Source: Chloroflexota bacterium (GTDB lineage: Bacteria; Chloroflexota; Anaerolineae; Promineifilales; Promineifilaceae). Taken from it: a stretch of DNA of 64,000 nucleotides. Shown here in pieces: positions 42,623 through 50,985 of this stretch. The stretch covers positions 1-64,000 of the forward strand of contig JABFFZ010000019.1 in assembly GCA_013112725.1 (NCBI GenBank), read 5' to 3'. The notes below the pieces were generated by a model. It saw only the letters and a list, made by a program, of their open reading frames with translations, did no database searches and was not told the DNA's origin. Each line of letters starts with the position of its first letter. Positions within the stretch are counted from its first letter, which is position 1. The position numbers were made by a program, and so were the translations under genes.

Positions 42623-43954
42623 ATGGATACAAAACCTCTCCCGGTAGCGGATGAAAAGTTGGGTCTGGAAGTGCTGAAGCGGCTGGCGCGGGAGCGTTCA
42701 CTGCTGGTGGCGTTGGAGATGATGCATGAGCATGTGGGTGATGCTTTCCAAATTACGCTGCCCGGTTTCCAGCCGGCGGTGCTGGTGGGGCCAGAGACGA
42801 ACCGGTTTGTGCTGGTTTCGGACCGAGACCGATTTTTGTGGCGCAACGAAAAGGACCCGGTAGCCAAACTGTTGCGGCAGGGGATATTGGTGCAGGATGG
42901 GGAGGCACACGGCCGTCTGCGCGCCATTATGGAACCGGTGCTGCAACGGCCGTCCGTCATCCCGCACATCCCCACCATCCGCCGCTACACCGACGAACTC
43001 ACCACCCAATGGCGTGACGGCGGCACAGTAGATATGCTCGTTGAAATGCGTCGCCTGGCCCTGCTCATCCTGCTGGGGGCTACCTTCAACGTGGACATGT
43101 GGCCTGACCTGGAACGCATGTGGCTGCCCATCCTCAAAACGATCAAGTACATCTCTCCCGGTCTGTGGATCATCTGGCCCAACCTGCCCCGCCCCGGTTA
43201 CAAAAAAGTGTTGCAGGCGATGGATGATTATTTGTATGGGTTGATTGCCCGGCGGCGATTGGAGATTGAGAGATTGGAGATTGAGAGATTACAAGACGCC
43301 CCCTCACCCGATCTCCTCACCGCTCTCATCCAGGCGGGGCTGGACGACGGCCTAATCCGTGACCAACTGCTGACCATGCTTATCGCCGGGCACGATACCA
43401 GCACGGCTTCCCTCACCTGGACGCTTTATTTGCTGGCGCAGCACCCGGAACAGATGGCGACGGCCGTAGCCGAAGTAGACTCCGTATGTGGCGATGATGA
43501 TCCAGCCGAAGCACATCTCCAGCGGTTGGAATTCCTGGATATGGCTTTCAAAGAGGCGCTGCGGCTCTATCCGCCCATTCATGTGGGCAACCGCATGGCG
43601 GCTACTGACCTGGATGTAACCGGTTATGAAGTGCAGGCTGGGACGCGGGTAATGTACTCCATCTACCTGGCGCATCGGGACAAAAAACATTGGGAAAACC
43701 CGGAACAATTCTGCCCCCATCGCTTTGACAAAAACGCGCGCAGCCAGCGCCCGCCGTTGACGTATGTGCCCTTTGGCGGCGGCCCACGTAACTGTATCGG
43801 CGCTACGTTTGCCCAAATTGAGGCCAAAATTGTGCTGGCCCGCATCTTACAAAAATTCACCCTGACCCTGGTTCCCGGCCAAAAGATCAAACCTTACATG
43901 GGGGCAACGCTGGAACCAAAACCGGGCGTGAAGATGCTAATCCGTAAGCGGTAA
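42623..43954 (+). CDS. Cytochrome P450, probable carotenoid oxygenase
   Basis: 443 residues. P450 landmarks: I-helix LIAGHDTSTASLTW at about 253, ExxR in FKEALRLYPP at about 310, PERF-like CPHRFDK, and heme ligand Cys in FGGGPRNCIGATFAQIE at about 383-392. Position between crtI and a glycosyltransferase suggests hydroxylation of a carotenoid ring, as CYP175A1 does in Thermus; fatty-acid hydroxylation is an alternative. Residues about 212-223 ([11 protein letters not shown]) are encoded by a GAGATTG array inserted in the helix preceding the I-helix region. No SD is evident. Confidence 0.88.
   Translation: MDTKPLPVADEKLGLEVLKRLARERSLLVALEMMHEHVGDAFQITLPGFQPAVLVGPETNRFVLVSDRDRFLWRNEKDPVAKLLRQGILVQDGEAHGRLRAIMEPVLQRPSVIPHIPTIRRYTDELTTQWRDGGTVDMLVEMRRLALLILLGATFNVDMWPDLERMWLPILKTIKYISPGLWIIWPNLPRPGYKKVLQAMDDYLYGLIARRRLEIERLEIERLQDAPSPDLLTALIQAGLDDGLIRDQLLTMLIAGHDTSTASLTWTLYLLAQHPEQMATAVAEVDSVCGDDDPAEAHLQRLEFLDMAFKEALRLYPPIHVGNRMAATDLDVTGYEVQAGTRVMYSIYLAHRDKKHWENPEQFCPHRFDKNARSQRPPLTYVPFGGGPRNCIGATFAQIEAKIVLARILQKFTLTLVPGQKIKPYMGATLEPKPGVKMLIRKR
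43257..43290. repeat. GAGATTG heptamer array inside the P450 gene
   Basis: GATTGGAGATTGAGAGATTGGAGATTGAGAGATT is in frame and encodes [11 protein letters not shown]. It is the same unit that forms the intergenic array at 476-553. Confidence 0.88.
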
Positions 43955-44010
43955 TCCGTAAGCCGGCTGTCGGTTCATGGATTACGACTCGCAGATTACG
44001 AACTTCGGAA
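43945..44010. repeat. GTAATCC-type units between P450 and glycosyltransferase genes
   Basis: Units TAATCCGTAAGCGGTAATCCGTAAGCC are followed by inverse-like GGATTACGACTCGCAGATTACGAAC. It covers the whole spacer. Confidence 0.6.
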
Positions 44011-44011
44011 A

Positions 44012-45106
44012 ATGACCTTCCACGACATCACCATGGCTTTCTTTACCTTTGCCGCCATTCCCCTGGCGCTGCGGGCGGAGTGGTTGTACCGCCAGATGCC
44101 GGTACTTACGCCTTGCCAGGAGGCAGTACGTGACACACGGCCGTACCCCTCCCTCTCCATCATCATTCCTGCCCGTAACGAAGCAGTCAATTTACACCGG
44201 CTGCTGCCTTCTTTGCAGGCGCAGCAGTATCCCGGCCAGTTGGAAATTCTGGTGGTGGATGACAATTCAGAAGACAACACGGCCATCGTCGCCGATTATT
44301 ATGGTGCGCATGTGCAGCGATTGAATGGCCTACCGGCGGGCTGGTTGGGCAAACCAAACGCAGTCCACCAGGGAGTGTTGGCCTCTCGCGGCGAATGGCT
44401 GCTTTTCACCGACGCTGATATGCAACATCACCCGGATAGTGTGGTTACGGCCGTATCCTACACCCTGAATCACCGGCTAGACGGTCTCAGCATTTTCCCG
44501 CGGCAGGCTGCCAGAGGGCTGGTTGATTGGGCAGCGTTGATGGTCGGTTTTGCCGGTTTATTTGCCGGGCAGCGCCGTCACAACGCCACCTTGAATGGGC
44601 AATACATCTTGTTGCGCCGGGATGTGTACGAAGCAAGTGGCGGGATGACGGCCGTGCGCGGTGAAATGTTGGAAGACCTGGCGCTTGGTGTGCATTTGCA
44701 GCGGATGGGCTACCAGGTGCCGATGCTGCGTGGCGAAGAATGTGCCACTGTGTACATGTATGACAACCTGCCCCACATGTGGCGCGGTTTGTCCCGTTTG
44801 GGGTCAGGGTCGCTGGCATATTCCGGTTTGGGAGCGGTTCTAACCGCCATCTTTATCACCGGGGTGATGATGCCGCTGCTGGCCCCTTTGTTTGTGGCGC
44901 TGCGGCTGGTGAACCGCCGCTGGCTGCTGTTTACCTGGCTGCTGAGTGTGCCCGGTATGATCTCTTGGGGGCGGCGTTTTGGCAGTGGCACAGGGGCGCT
45001 GCTGGCCCCTTTGGGCGCAGCCGTTGTGCAGGCAGCCGCCTGCTGGGGATTGTTTACCCGCCTGTTGGGGCGGGGCATTCAGTGGAAGAACCGGTTGGTG
45101 CGATAA
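44012..45106 (+). CDS. Family 2 glycosyltransferase, carotenoid type (CruC/CrtQ-like)
   Basis: 364 residues. GT-A fold: LSIIIPARNEAVNLHRLLPSL, LEILVVDDNSEDNTA, metal-binding DAD in WLLFTDADMQHHPDSV, and GQYILLRRDVYEASGGM with acceptor-side EMLEDLALGVHLQRMGY. An N-terminal helix and two to three C-terminal transmembrane helices anchor it in the membrane. This arrangement is shared with CruC and CrtQ, which glycosylate carotenoids. Between a P450 and a lycopene cyclase it is likely to add sugar to a hydroxylated carotenoid. Confidence 0.82.
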   Translation: MTFHDITMAFFTFAAIPLALRAEWLYRQMPVLTPCQEAVRDTRPYPSLSIIIPARNEAVNLHRLLPSLQAQQYPGQLEILVVDDNSEDNTAIVADYYGAHVQRLNGLPAGWLGKPNAVHQGVLASRGEWLLFTDADMQHHPDSVVTAVSYTLNHRLDGLSIFPRQAARGLVDWAALMVGFAGLFAGQRRHNATLNGQYILLRRDVYEASGGMTAVRGEMLEDLALGVHLQRMGYQVPMLRGEECATVYMYDNLPHMWRGLSRLGSGSLAYSGLGAVLTAIFITGVMMPLLAPLFVALRLVNRRWLLFTWLLSVPGMISWGRRFGSGTGALLAPLGAAVVQAAACWGLFTRLLGRGIQWKNRLVR

Positions 45107-45153
45107 GTGGGAGATTGGAAGATCGAATCTCCAATCTCATAAAGGGAAAAACC

Positions 45154-45951
45154 ATGACTTATTTTGGCTTTTTAGGGATTTTTTTGGTGATACCGATATT
45201 GATACTGGTGGGGGTTGAGGTATGGGATAAGCGACACGGCCGTACCCTGCCGCCTATGCTGCAATCCTGGCCGCCGTATGCCGCCATTGCCTTGCACGTG
45301 CTGGTGGCGTTGGTGTATACCACACCCTGGGACAATTACCTGGTGGCTACCCGCGTCTGGTGGTATGACCCGGCGCTGGTGACGGGTTTGGTCATCGGCT
45401 GGGTGCCGATTGAGGAGTACACCTTTTTTGTGTTGCAACCGATTTTAGGTGGGCTGTGGCTGCTGTTTTTGGCACGGCGGTTAAAGGGGGTGGCAAAAAC
45501 GGAGGCGTTACGGCCGTCCTTGCGCTGGTGGTCGGTGGCGGTGCTGGCGGTGTTGTGGGTGACGGCCGTTGTCATTCTGGCTGTGCGCTGGCAGCCGGGA
45601 ACCTACCTGGGGCTGGAACTGGCCTGGGCGCTGCTGCCCATTATGCTGCAAGTGGGGTTTGGCGCAGACATTTTGTGGCGCTACCGCCGGCTCGTTTTCT
45701 GGACTATTGTGCCCCTCGTTCTCTACCTCAGCGCCGCCGATGCCCTGGCGATTGGTTGGGGCACCTGGACCATCGACCCGGCGCAGTCCACCGGCATTTT
45801 GCTTGGCGGCGTCCTGCCCATCGAAGAACTACTCTTCTTCCTGCTCACCAACGTCCTGATCAGCTTCGGCGTCACCCTGCTCCTGGCCGAAGAAAGCCAC
45901 GAACGGCTGCGTTCCTTCCGCAACTTTGCATTCGTAAGCCGTGAAACGTGA
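45154..45951 (+). CDS. Lycopene cyclase, CrtYcd type (fused heterodimer)
   Basis: About 265 residues from ATG 45154, which has AAAGGG upstream; the larger frame upstream overlaps the glycosyltransferase and is spurious. Seven or so transmembrane helices in two repeats, each with the cyclase-domain motif: GWVPIEEYTFF at about 88 and GVLPIEELLFFLLTNVLISFG at about 217. These are the PxE(E/D) signatures of the CrtYc/CrtYd and CarR families. It forms beta-ionone rings on lycopene. The spacer before it carries a GAGATTG/CAATCTC hairpin. Confidence 0.9.
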   Translation: MTYFGFLGIFLVIPILILVGVEVWDKRHGRTLPPMLQSWPPYAAIALHVLVALVYTTPWDNYLVATRVWWYDPALVTGLVIGWVPIEEYTFFVLQPILGGLWLLFLARRLKGVAKTEALRPSLRWWSVAVLAVLWVTAVVILAVRWQPGTYLGLELAWALLPIMLQVGFGADILWRYRRLVFWTIVPLVLYLSAADALAIGWGTWTIDPAQSTGILLGGVLPIEELLFFLLTNVLISFGVTLLLAEESHERLRSFRNFAFVSRET

Positions 45952-45993
45952 AACGTGAGAGTCGGATAAACGGATTACGGATTACCGATTACC
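45942..45993. repeat. GTGAAAC and GATTACC heptamer units
   Basis: GTGAAACGTGAAACGTGAGA overlaps the cyclase 3' end; GGATTACGGATTACCGATTACC follows up to the plsY start. Confidence 0.75.
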
Positions 45994-46572
45994 ATGCTTC
46001 TCCTCTGGATTCCCCTCTGCTTCCTGTGCGGTGCGCTGCCCATGTCCGTGTGGGTGGGTAAGCTGGCGTTGGGGGTGGACATTCGCCAGTTTGGCGACGG
46101 CAATCCGGGAGCGACGAATGTATTCCGCGCCGGTGGCAAGGGGTGGGGGATGTTGGCGCTGCTGCTCGATTTTTTGAAAGGGGCGCTGCCGGTGGCGCTG
46201 GCTAACTTTGGCTGGCAAATGGAGGGGTGGGCGCTGGCGGCTGTGGCTACCGCACCCATTGCCGGGCATGCTTTTTCGCCATTTTTAGGCTGGCGCGGCG
46301 GCAAAGCCCTGGCGGTGACGTTTGGCGTCTGGACAGGGCTGTCGCTATTTGTCGTGCCCATCCTGTTGGGACTTTTGTTTGCCGTGTGGCTATATGCGCT
46401 GCGGCCTGAGGGGTGGGCGGTGCTGCTGGGCTGCCTCTGTTTGCTGGCGGGCTTGCTGCTGCTAGATGCGCCACTGGCCTGGTTAGGTACGTGGCTGGGG
46501 ATGACGGCCGTGCTGGTTATCTCCCATCGTGCGGATTTGAGTGAATGGCCGGTGATAAGAAAAAGATATTGA
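45994..46572 (+). CDS. plsY: Acyl-phosphate:glycerol-3-phosphate acyltransferase PlsY
   Basis: 192 residues, five hydrophobic helices. The three conserved loops are GDGNPGATNVFRAGGKGWG (about 29-47), GHAFSPFLGWRGGKALAVTFG (about 90-110) and a shortened third loop. It makes lysophosphatidic acid at the membrane, the first step of phospholipid synthesis. The ATG directly follows a GATTACC repeat, without SD. It is probably not functionally part of the carotenoid cluster. Confidence 0.92.
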   Translation: MLLLWIPLCFLCGALPMSVWVGKLALGVDIRQFGDGNPGATNVFRAGGKGWGMLALLLDFLKGALPVALANFGWQMEGWALAAVATAPIAGHAFSPFLGWRGGKALAVTFGVWTGLSLFVVPILLGLLFAVWLYALRPEGWAVLLGCLCLLAGLLLLDAPLAWLGTWLGMTAVLVISHRADLSEWPVIRKRY

Positions 46573-46602
46573 GATATTGGGCAATATCCCAATATCCCAA
46601 TC

Positions 46603-47691
46603 TTAAAATACCGCATCTTCTGCCAGAATAGTACCGTTTTTGACACGGCCGTTGACCGGCGGTGCTTCGGCCTCAAATTCACCTAACGGTAGGCCGGCTT
46701 CACGGCGGATCAGATATTCCAGTTCATCCATAATGCCAGGATTCTCCACCAAAAACACCTTCGCATTTTCGCGCCCTTGCCCCAACAGCGTATCACCATA
46801 GCGGAAATAAGCGCCGCGTTTGTCAATCAGGCCATATTGCACACCCAGGTCTACCACATCCCCCACAAAGGAAATGCCCTGGTTATACATGATGTCAAAT
46901 TCACATTCGGCAAAGGGGGCGGCCACCTTGTTTTTTTTGATTTTGACCTTGGTACGGTTGCCGACCACGTCGGCGCCTGCCTTGATCGCTTCCGTGCGCC
47001 GGACGTCAATGCGCACCGAGGCATAAAATTTGAGGGCATTGCCGCCGCTGGTGGTCTCTGGGTTGCCAAACATCACCCCAATTTTGGAGCGAAGCTGGTT
47101 GGTGAAAATGACAACGGTGTTGGTCTGTTTGATAGCCCCAGACAGTTTACGTAGGGCTTGGGACATGAGCCGGGCCTGCAAACCGACGTGCGCATCGCCC
47201 ATTTCGCCCTCAATTTCGGCGCGGGGCACCAACGCCGCCACTGAGTCCACGACTACCACGTCCATTGTGCCGGAACGAATGAGCGCCTCAGCAATTTCCA
47301 ACGCTTGCTCGCCGGTGTCCGGCTGGGAGACGTAGAGGTCGTTCACGTCCACGCCGCAGCGTTCGGCATAGTTGGGGTCGAGGGCGTGTTCCATGTCCAC
47401 AAAGGCACAGACGCCGCCCCGTTTTTGGGCTTCGGCAATGATGTGCTGGCAAAGGGTAGTCTTGCCGGAAGATTCTGGCCCATAGATTTCCACCACGCGG
47501 CCACGCGGTACGCCGCCCACGCCCAAAGCAATATCCAGCGCCAGCGAGCCGGTGGGGATAGATTCAACATGCATGTGCTGTGCCTCCCCCAAACGCATAA
47601 TGGTGCCTTCACCAAATCGTTTGGTCAATGCATCCAGTGTTTTTTCCAGGGTAACATCACGGCCGTCCCCGGCCCCGTTTGATTTTGCCAT
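46603..47691 (-). CDS. recA: Recombinase A
   Basis: 362 residues, ATG preceded by AAGGAGA. Walker [14 protein letters not shown] at about 68, [17 protein letters not shown], Walker [25 protein letters not shown] and the DNA-binding loop 2 region [29 protein letters not shown] are standard. It forms filaments on single-stranded DNA for strand exchange and triggers LexA self-cleavage. The promoter and two LexA-like boxes are visible upstream, indicating SOS control. Only one ACGGCCGT octamer, near the start. Confidence 0.97.
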   Translation of the reverse strand: MAKSNGAGDGRDVTLEKTLDALTKRFGEGTIMRLGEAQHMHVESIPTGSLALDIALGVGGVPRGRVVEIYGPESSGKTTLCQHIIAEAQKRGGVCAFVDMEHALDPNYAERCGVDVNDLYVSQPDTGEQALEIAEALIRSGTMDVVVVDSVAALVPRAEIEGEMGDAHVGLQARLMSQALRKLSGAIKQTNTVVIFTNQLRSKIGVMFGNPETTSGGNALKFYASVRIDVRRTEAIKAGADVVGNRTKVKIKKNKVAAPFAECEFDIMYNQGISFVGDVVDLGVQYGLIDKRGAYFRYGDTLLGQGRENAKVFLVENPGIMDELEYLIRREAGLPLGEFEAEAPPVNGRVKNGTILAEDAVF

Positions 47692-47737
47692 GAGATTGTC
47701 TCCTTATTGGCTGTACAGTTGCGGTAATAATGATAAA

Positions 47738-47766
47738 ATTCTAGCACGAATGTTCTATTTCGTCAA
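47738..47766 (-). promoter_or_regulatory. recA promoter with internal LexA-like box
   Basis: On the minus strand, TTGACG (47766-47761) and TAGAAT (47743-47738) are 17 bp apart. The spacer contains AGAACATTCGTGCT, one mismatch from the Gram-positive SOS consensus GAACNNNNGTTC. Confidence 0.82.
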
Positions 47767-47784
47767 TGGCGAAAAGCTGATTTC

Positions 47785-47798
47785 GGAACAAACGTTCG
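47785..47798. promoter_or_regulatory. LexA (SOS) box upstream of recA
   Basis: GGAACAAACGTTCG fits the Bacillus-type SOS box (CGAACRNRYGTTCG) except for the first base. It lies about 20 bp upstream of the recA -35. Confidence 0.75.
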
Positions 47799-47855
47799 TT
47801 TTTTCACGAGGGATCAGTAGCAGAGGGTGCTGCGTGAGGTCTCTCTGGTCACGCA

Positions 47856-48851
47856 TCACGCATCACCCGTTAGTAGCCCTTCCTGGTAGATGCGGCGGAT
47901 GGTGCCTTCAATGTCCGGCTCGCGCACGGAAAGGTCGCGGATGCGGTATTGGGTGGACAGGAGACCGATCAGTTCCGAGGCGCTGATGGTCTGGCGTTCA
48001 AATTCATACGTGGCGCGCAGGTCGTGGTAGTGGGTGAGGGTGGCGCCGGGTACCGTCACTTCCGGGTATGGCTCGGCAAAATCCACCACCAGTTCTCGCT
48101 TGCCGCCAAAGCGGTCTTGCAGGGTTTGTAAACGGCCGTCATAGAGCAAACGGCCGTGATCAATAATCATTACCCGCGAACAGAGGCGTTCCACATCGGC
48201 CATGTCGTGGGTGGTAAGCAGGATGGTGACGCCGCGGGCGCTGTTGATATGCCGCACAAATTCGCGGATGCGCTCTTTGGCGACCACGTCCAGACCAATG
48301 GTTGGCTCATCCAGAAAGAGCAGGTCAGGGTCGTGCAGCAGCGCGGCGCAAATGTCGGCCCGCATCCGCTGCCCCAATGACAGCGAACGGACGGGGGTGT
48401 TCAAAAAAGATTCCATTTCCAGCAGGCTGGTGAACTCGTGCAGATTTTGCCGGTAGCGGTCGGGGGGAACGCGGTAGATGTGGCGCAGCAATTCCAACGA
48501 TTCGATAACGGGCAAATCCCACCAGAGGGTGGTGCGCTGGCCGAAAACGGCGCCAATGCGCTGCACGTAGAGTTGGCGCTGTTGGTGGGGGACACGGCCG
48601 TTGACCACCACTTCACCCCCCGTTGGCGTCAGCAGCCCGGTTAACATCTTGATGGTGGTAGATTTACCGGCCCCATTTGGCCCCAGGTAGCCTACCAGTT
48701 CACCCCTGGCGATGGTGAAGTCAATGTTGTCTACCGCTTTCACCAGGGTAAATTCGCGGGTGGTCAGGTTACGCAGCGTGCCCATCATTCCCCGATGATG
48801 TTTGCTGACCTTAAACTCTTTGCGCAGATTTCTGACGGTGATGATGCTCAT
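47856..48851 (-). CDS. ABC-2 type exporter ATPase (COG4586 type)
   Basis: About 331 residues from ATG 48851, which has GGAAGAG upstream. The N-terminal segment (FKVSKHHRGMMGTLRNLTTREFTLVKAVDNIDF) with its long insertion is characteristic of this uncharacterised-transporter family. Walker A GYLGPNGAGKSTTIKML, signature RSLSLGQRMRADICAALL and Walker B LLFLDEPTIGLD follow. A C-terminal domain of about 90 residues follows the NBD. It forms an exporter with the two permeases directly upstream on the same strand. Confidence 0.88.
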   Translation of the reverse strand: MSIITVRNLRKEFKVSKHHRGMMGTLRNLTTREFTLVKAVDNIDFTIARGELVGYLGPNGAGKSTTIKMLTGLLTPTGGEVVVNGRVPHQQRQLYVQRIGAVFGQRTTLWWDLPVIESLELLRHIYRVPPDRYRQNLHEFTSLLEMESFLNTPVRSLSLGQRMRADICAALLHDPDLLFLDEPTIGLDVVAKERIREFVRHINSARGVTILLTTHDMADVERLCSRVMIIDHGRLLYDGRLQTLQDRFGGKRELVVDFAEPYPEVTVPGATLTHYHDLRATYEFERQTISASELIGLLSTQYRIRDLSVREPDIEGTIRRIYQEGLLTGDA

Positions 48852-48865
48852 ATCACTCTTCCAGG

Positions 48866-48918
48866 TTCGTAGTAGGCGATTTATCGCCATCAGATGGCGA
48901 TAAATCGCCTACTACGAA
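48866..48918. repeat. Palindromic element, GTAGTAGGCGATTTATCGCC family (copy 2)
   Basis: Perfect 25-bp arms (48866-48890 and 48894-48918) with a 3-base loop, between the ABC ATPase and its permease gene. Confidence 0.92.
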
Positions 48919-48929
48919 ACACGAACATT

Positions 48930-49736
48930 CTATGTACCGGTACTCTGATAGCGGCGAATGCCAAAATGCCAGAAGCGCAGCGCCAGCAGCAATCCTATGC
49001 CGACTACGGGCGAGAGGAAGGGGGCAAAGGGCGGCGCTTCGGCCAGTTCTGGCCTGTCCAAAAAATAGAGTGCTGGGTAATAGCTTAGAAAGATGACGGG
49101 CACGACAAAGGTAAAAAAGCGGCGAATCCAGTCGGGATAAATGGTCATGGGGTAGTCAATGGTGAAACTGCTGCCGTAGGTGAGAATATTCATCACCTCA
49201 ATGGAGTCTACCGTCCAAAAGGTGATGGTAGCGCCGATGATGAACAGCCCGCCAAAAAACAAAAAGAGACTGAACATAACAATGGGCAGGTAAGCCAGTT
49301 TCAGCGGCGTCCAGATGATCTGGTTGGCTTGCACGGCAAAGGCAAAGATGGCCACCCCCAGGGCAATTTTACCCAGGCGACGCAGTGTGAATTCCGATCC
49401 CATCACCTGTGCCGTGATGTTGACGGGGCGCAGCAAAAGCTGGTCGAACGTGCCCCGGCGGACGTGCTGCCCAAAGACGGGCGGGTCAAACCCGGCAAAG
49501 ATCATATCCATGAAACCAAAGGCGGTTTCGCTCATGCCATATAAAAAGGCGACTTCGGCCAATGTCCAGCCCTGAATACCGCCGAAACGGTTGAGTACCA
49601 GGGCCACAGAACCAAATTCAACGGCGACGATAACGGCCGTACTCAACGTTTCCAGCACAAAGGCGGTGCGGTACTGCATCTGGCTGCGCATTTGCACGCT
49701 CATTAAGCGCCGGTAGAGGAGGAGGGTGTGCCACAT
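48930..49736 (-). CDS. ABC-2 type exporter permease (COG3694 type)
   Basis: About 268 residues from ATG 49736; the 28 residues further upstream (SSRITHHASRITDYGLR...) are repeat-encoded and rejected. Six hydrophobic helices and the internal segment PVFGQHVRRGTFDQLLLRPVN are characteristic of the DUF990/ABC2_membrane_6 families. It forms half of the membrane channel with the product of 49820-50611. Substrate unknown. Confidence 0.83.
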   Translation of the reverse strand: MWHTLLLYRRLMSVQMRSQMQYRTAFVLETLSTAVIVAVEFGSVALVLNRFGGIQGWTLAEVAFLYGMSETAFGFMDMIFAGFDPPVFGQHVRRGTFDQLLLRPVNITAQVMGSEFTLRRLGKIALGVAIFAFAVQANQIIWTPLKLAYLPIVMFSLFLFFGGLFIIGATITFWTVDSIEVMNILTYGSSFTIDYPMTIYPDWIRRFFTFVVPVIFLSYYPALYFLDRPELAEAPPFAPFLSPVVGIGLLLALRFWHFGIRRYQSTGT

Positions 49737-49819
49737 GGTTCGTAATCCGTAATCCGTAATCCGTAATCCGTAATCCGTAATCCGTGATGCGTGATGCGTA
49801 ATGCGTGAACTGTGATGCA
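49737..49819. repeat. GTAATCC heptamer array between the two permease genes
   Basis: About seven tandem GTAATCC units, then GTGATGC/GTAATGC units, fill the spacer between two genes of one presumed operon. Confidence 0.92.
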
Positions 49820-50611
49820 TTAGCCGCCGAGGATGACCAGGCGTTTAACGGCCGTGCGCAGCGTCACATGCGCCAGAGTGAACAGCAGCAGCCCCCACAG
49901 CAGTTGGATACACAGCGTTTGCCACAAAGCGGGGCCGGTGAGTTGGCCTGTGTAAATTTCTACAATCACATTCAAGGCGTAAGGGAACGGCGTCAGGTAG
50001 GCGATTTGCTGCACCCAGGCGGGGAAAAAGGCCAGCGGCATCAGGAAACCGGAAAAGAACCAGCTAATCGTAAAACCAAAACGGCCGATTCCCCGCGCAT
50101 TAGGTGACCAAAAGGCGCTGAGATTGAGCAAAAAGCGAAAGCCGAAACTGATGAGTAAGGCCAGTATGAGGGAAACGGCCACGGCCGTTACCTGCGCCAC
50201 ACTCGTTGGATGTACCATGTCAAAAAAGAGGCTGTACAGCGCCATAATGACGACGCCCCGCAGCAGCAGCGCCACCGCTGCCCGGCCCACATCCCGCGCC
50301 AGCCAAAAGCTCACAAATCCCATCGGTTTGAGCAGGTCAGTGGCAATTTCGCCGCTGTGGACGGCGTTCATCAGGTCATACCAGCCAAAGAGGCTGAGGT
50401 AAGTGATGATGGCCTGGGTGAGGGCCATGTAGGTGAAGAGTTCGGCACGGCCGTAGCCCTCAATGCTCTCCTGCTCTCCCAAAATTGCCAGCAGCACCGA
50501 AACGCGCAAGATGCCAAAAAAGAAGTTCGTGACCAGCCCGGCTACGGCGGCGGCCCGGTAGGTGAGGTGGCGCTGGAAGGAGCGGACGGTGAATTCCCAA
50601 AAAAGTCGCAT
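49820..50611 (-). CDS. ABC-2 type exporter permease (COG4587 type)
   Basis: About 263 residues from ATG 50611 (MRLFWEFTVRSFQRHLTYR). Six hydrophobic helices; LTQAIITYLSLFGWYDLMNAVHSGEIATDLLKPMGF matches the conserved cytoplasmic segment of the partner permease family. First gene of the three-gene exporter operon 50611-47856. Confidence 0.83.
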   Translation of the reverse strand: MRLFWEFTVRSFQRHLTYRAAAVAGLVTNFFFGILRVSVLLAILGEQESIEGYGRAELFTYMALTQAIITYLSLFGWYDLMNAVHSGEIATDLLKPMGFVSFWLARDVGRAAVALLLRGVVIMALYSLFFDMVHPTSVAQVTAVAVSLILALLISFGFRFLLNLSAFWSPNARGIGRFGFTISWFFSGFLMPLAFFPAWVQQIAYLTPFPYALNVIVEIYTGQLTGPALWQTLCIQLLWGLLLFTLAHVTLRTAVKRLVILGG

Positions 50612-50985
50612 GGTTGGATACAGGTATTGAGAAGGGCAGCGGGCGATTCTGCCCGTAGTGGAGTGAAAAGTCAAGGAATATCCGGTAAAGCCAGCCTGAA
50701 TTTTATCTGAGGAATGTTGCGGGGAGGAACGGCCGTTGCGTGCGTTATGAACGCAAACCCGGCAAAGGTGATGGAGCCAGCCTTATCAGGGTCCCACTCA
50801 CTATTGACAAAGCATCTTTATTTTCAGATGTCTGACGCAGGCAGACTAAAGTACGGCTGGTGCTTTTAGCCGTAGATCGGTTAAAGTTTCCACTGTGTTT
50901 GGCTGGGGTGTCCAGGTGTGTATTATTACTGATTTTGTAGAATATGTAGCTGGAAGAAGAAGTTTATCTCAATTGGAGCATCCTT
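50612..50985. other. 374-bp spacer between divergent genes
   Basis: Contains one ACGGCCGT octamer and a TTGACA at 50796 without a convincing partner. A TTGGCT (50900) and TATTAT (50922) pair, 16 bp apart, could be the promoter for the gene at 50986. The stretch 50740-50800 (AACGCAAACCCGGCAAAGGTGAT) looked structured, but I could not match it to a known riboswitch class. Confidence 0.4.

Noticed and set aside
44779..45153. N-terminal extension of the lycopene cyclase frame
   Set aside because: Overlaps the glycosyltransferase gene; the cyclase begins at ATG 45154 with an SD.
49737..49820. N-terminal extension of the COG3694 permease
   Set aside because: Encoded by the GTAATCC/GTGATGC arrays; the homologous protein starts at 49736.
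50740..50800. c-di-GMP-type riboswitch
   Set aside because: The sequence shares only a few bases with the consensus, and the conserved tetraloop/receptor parts are missing.
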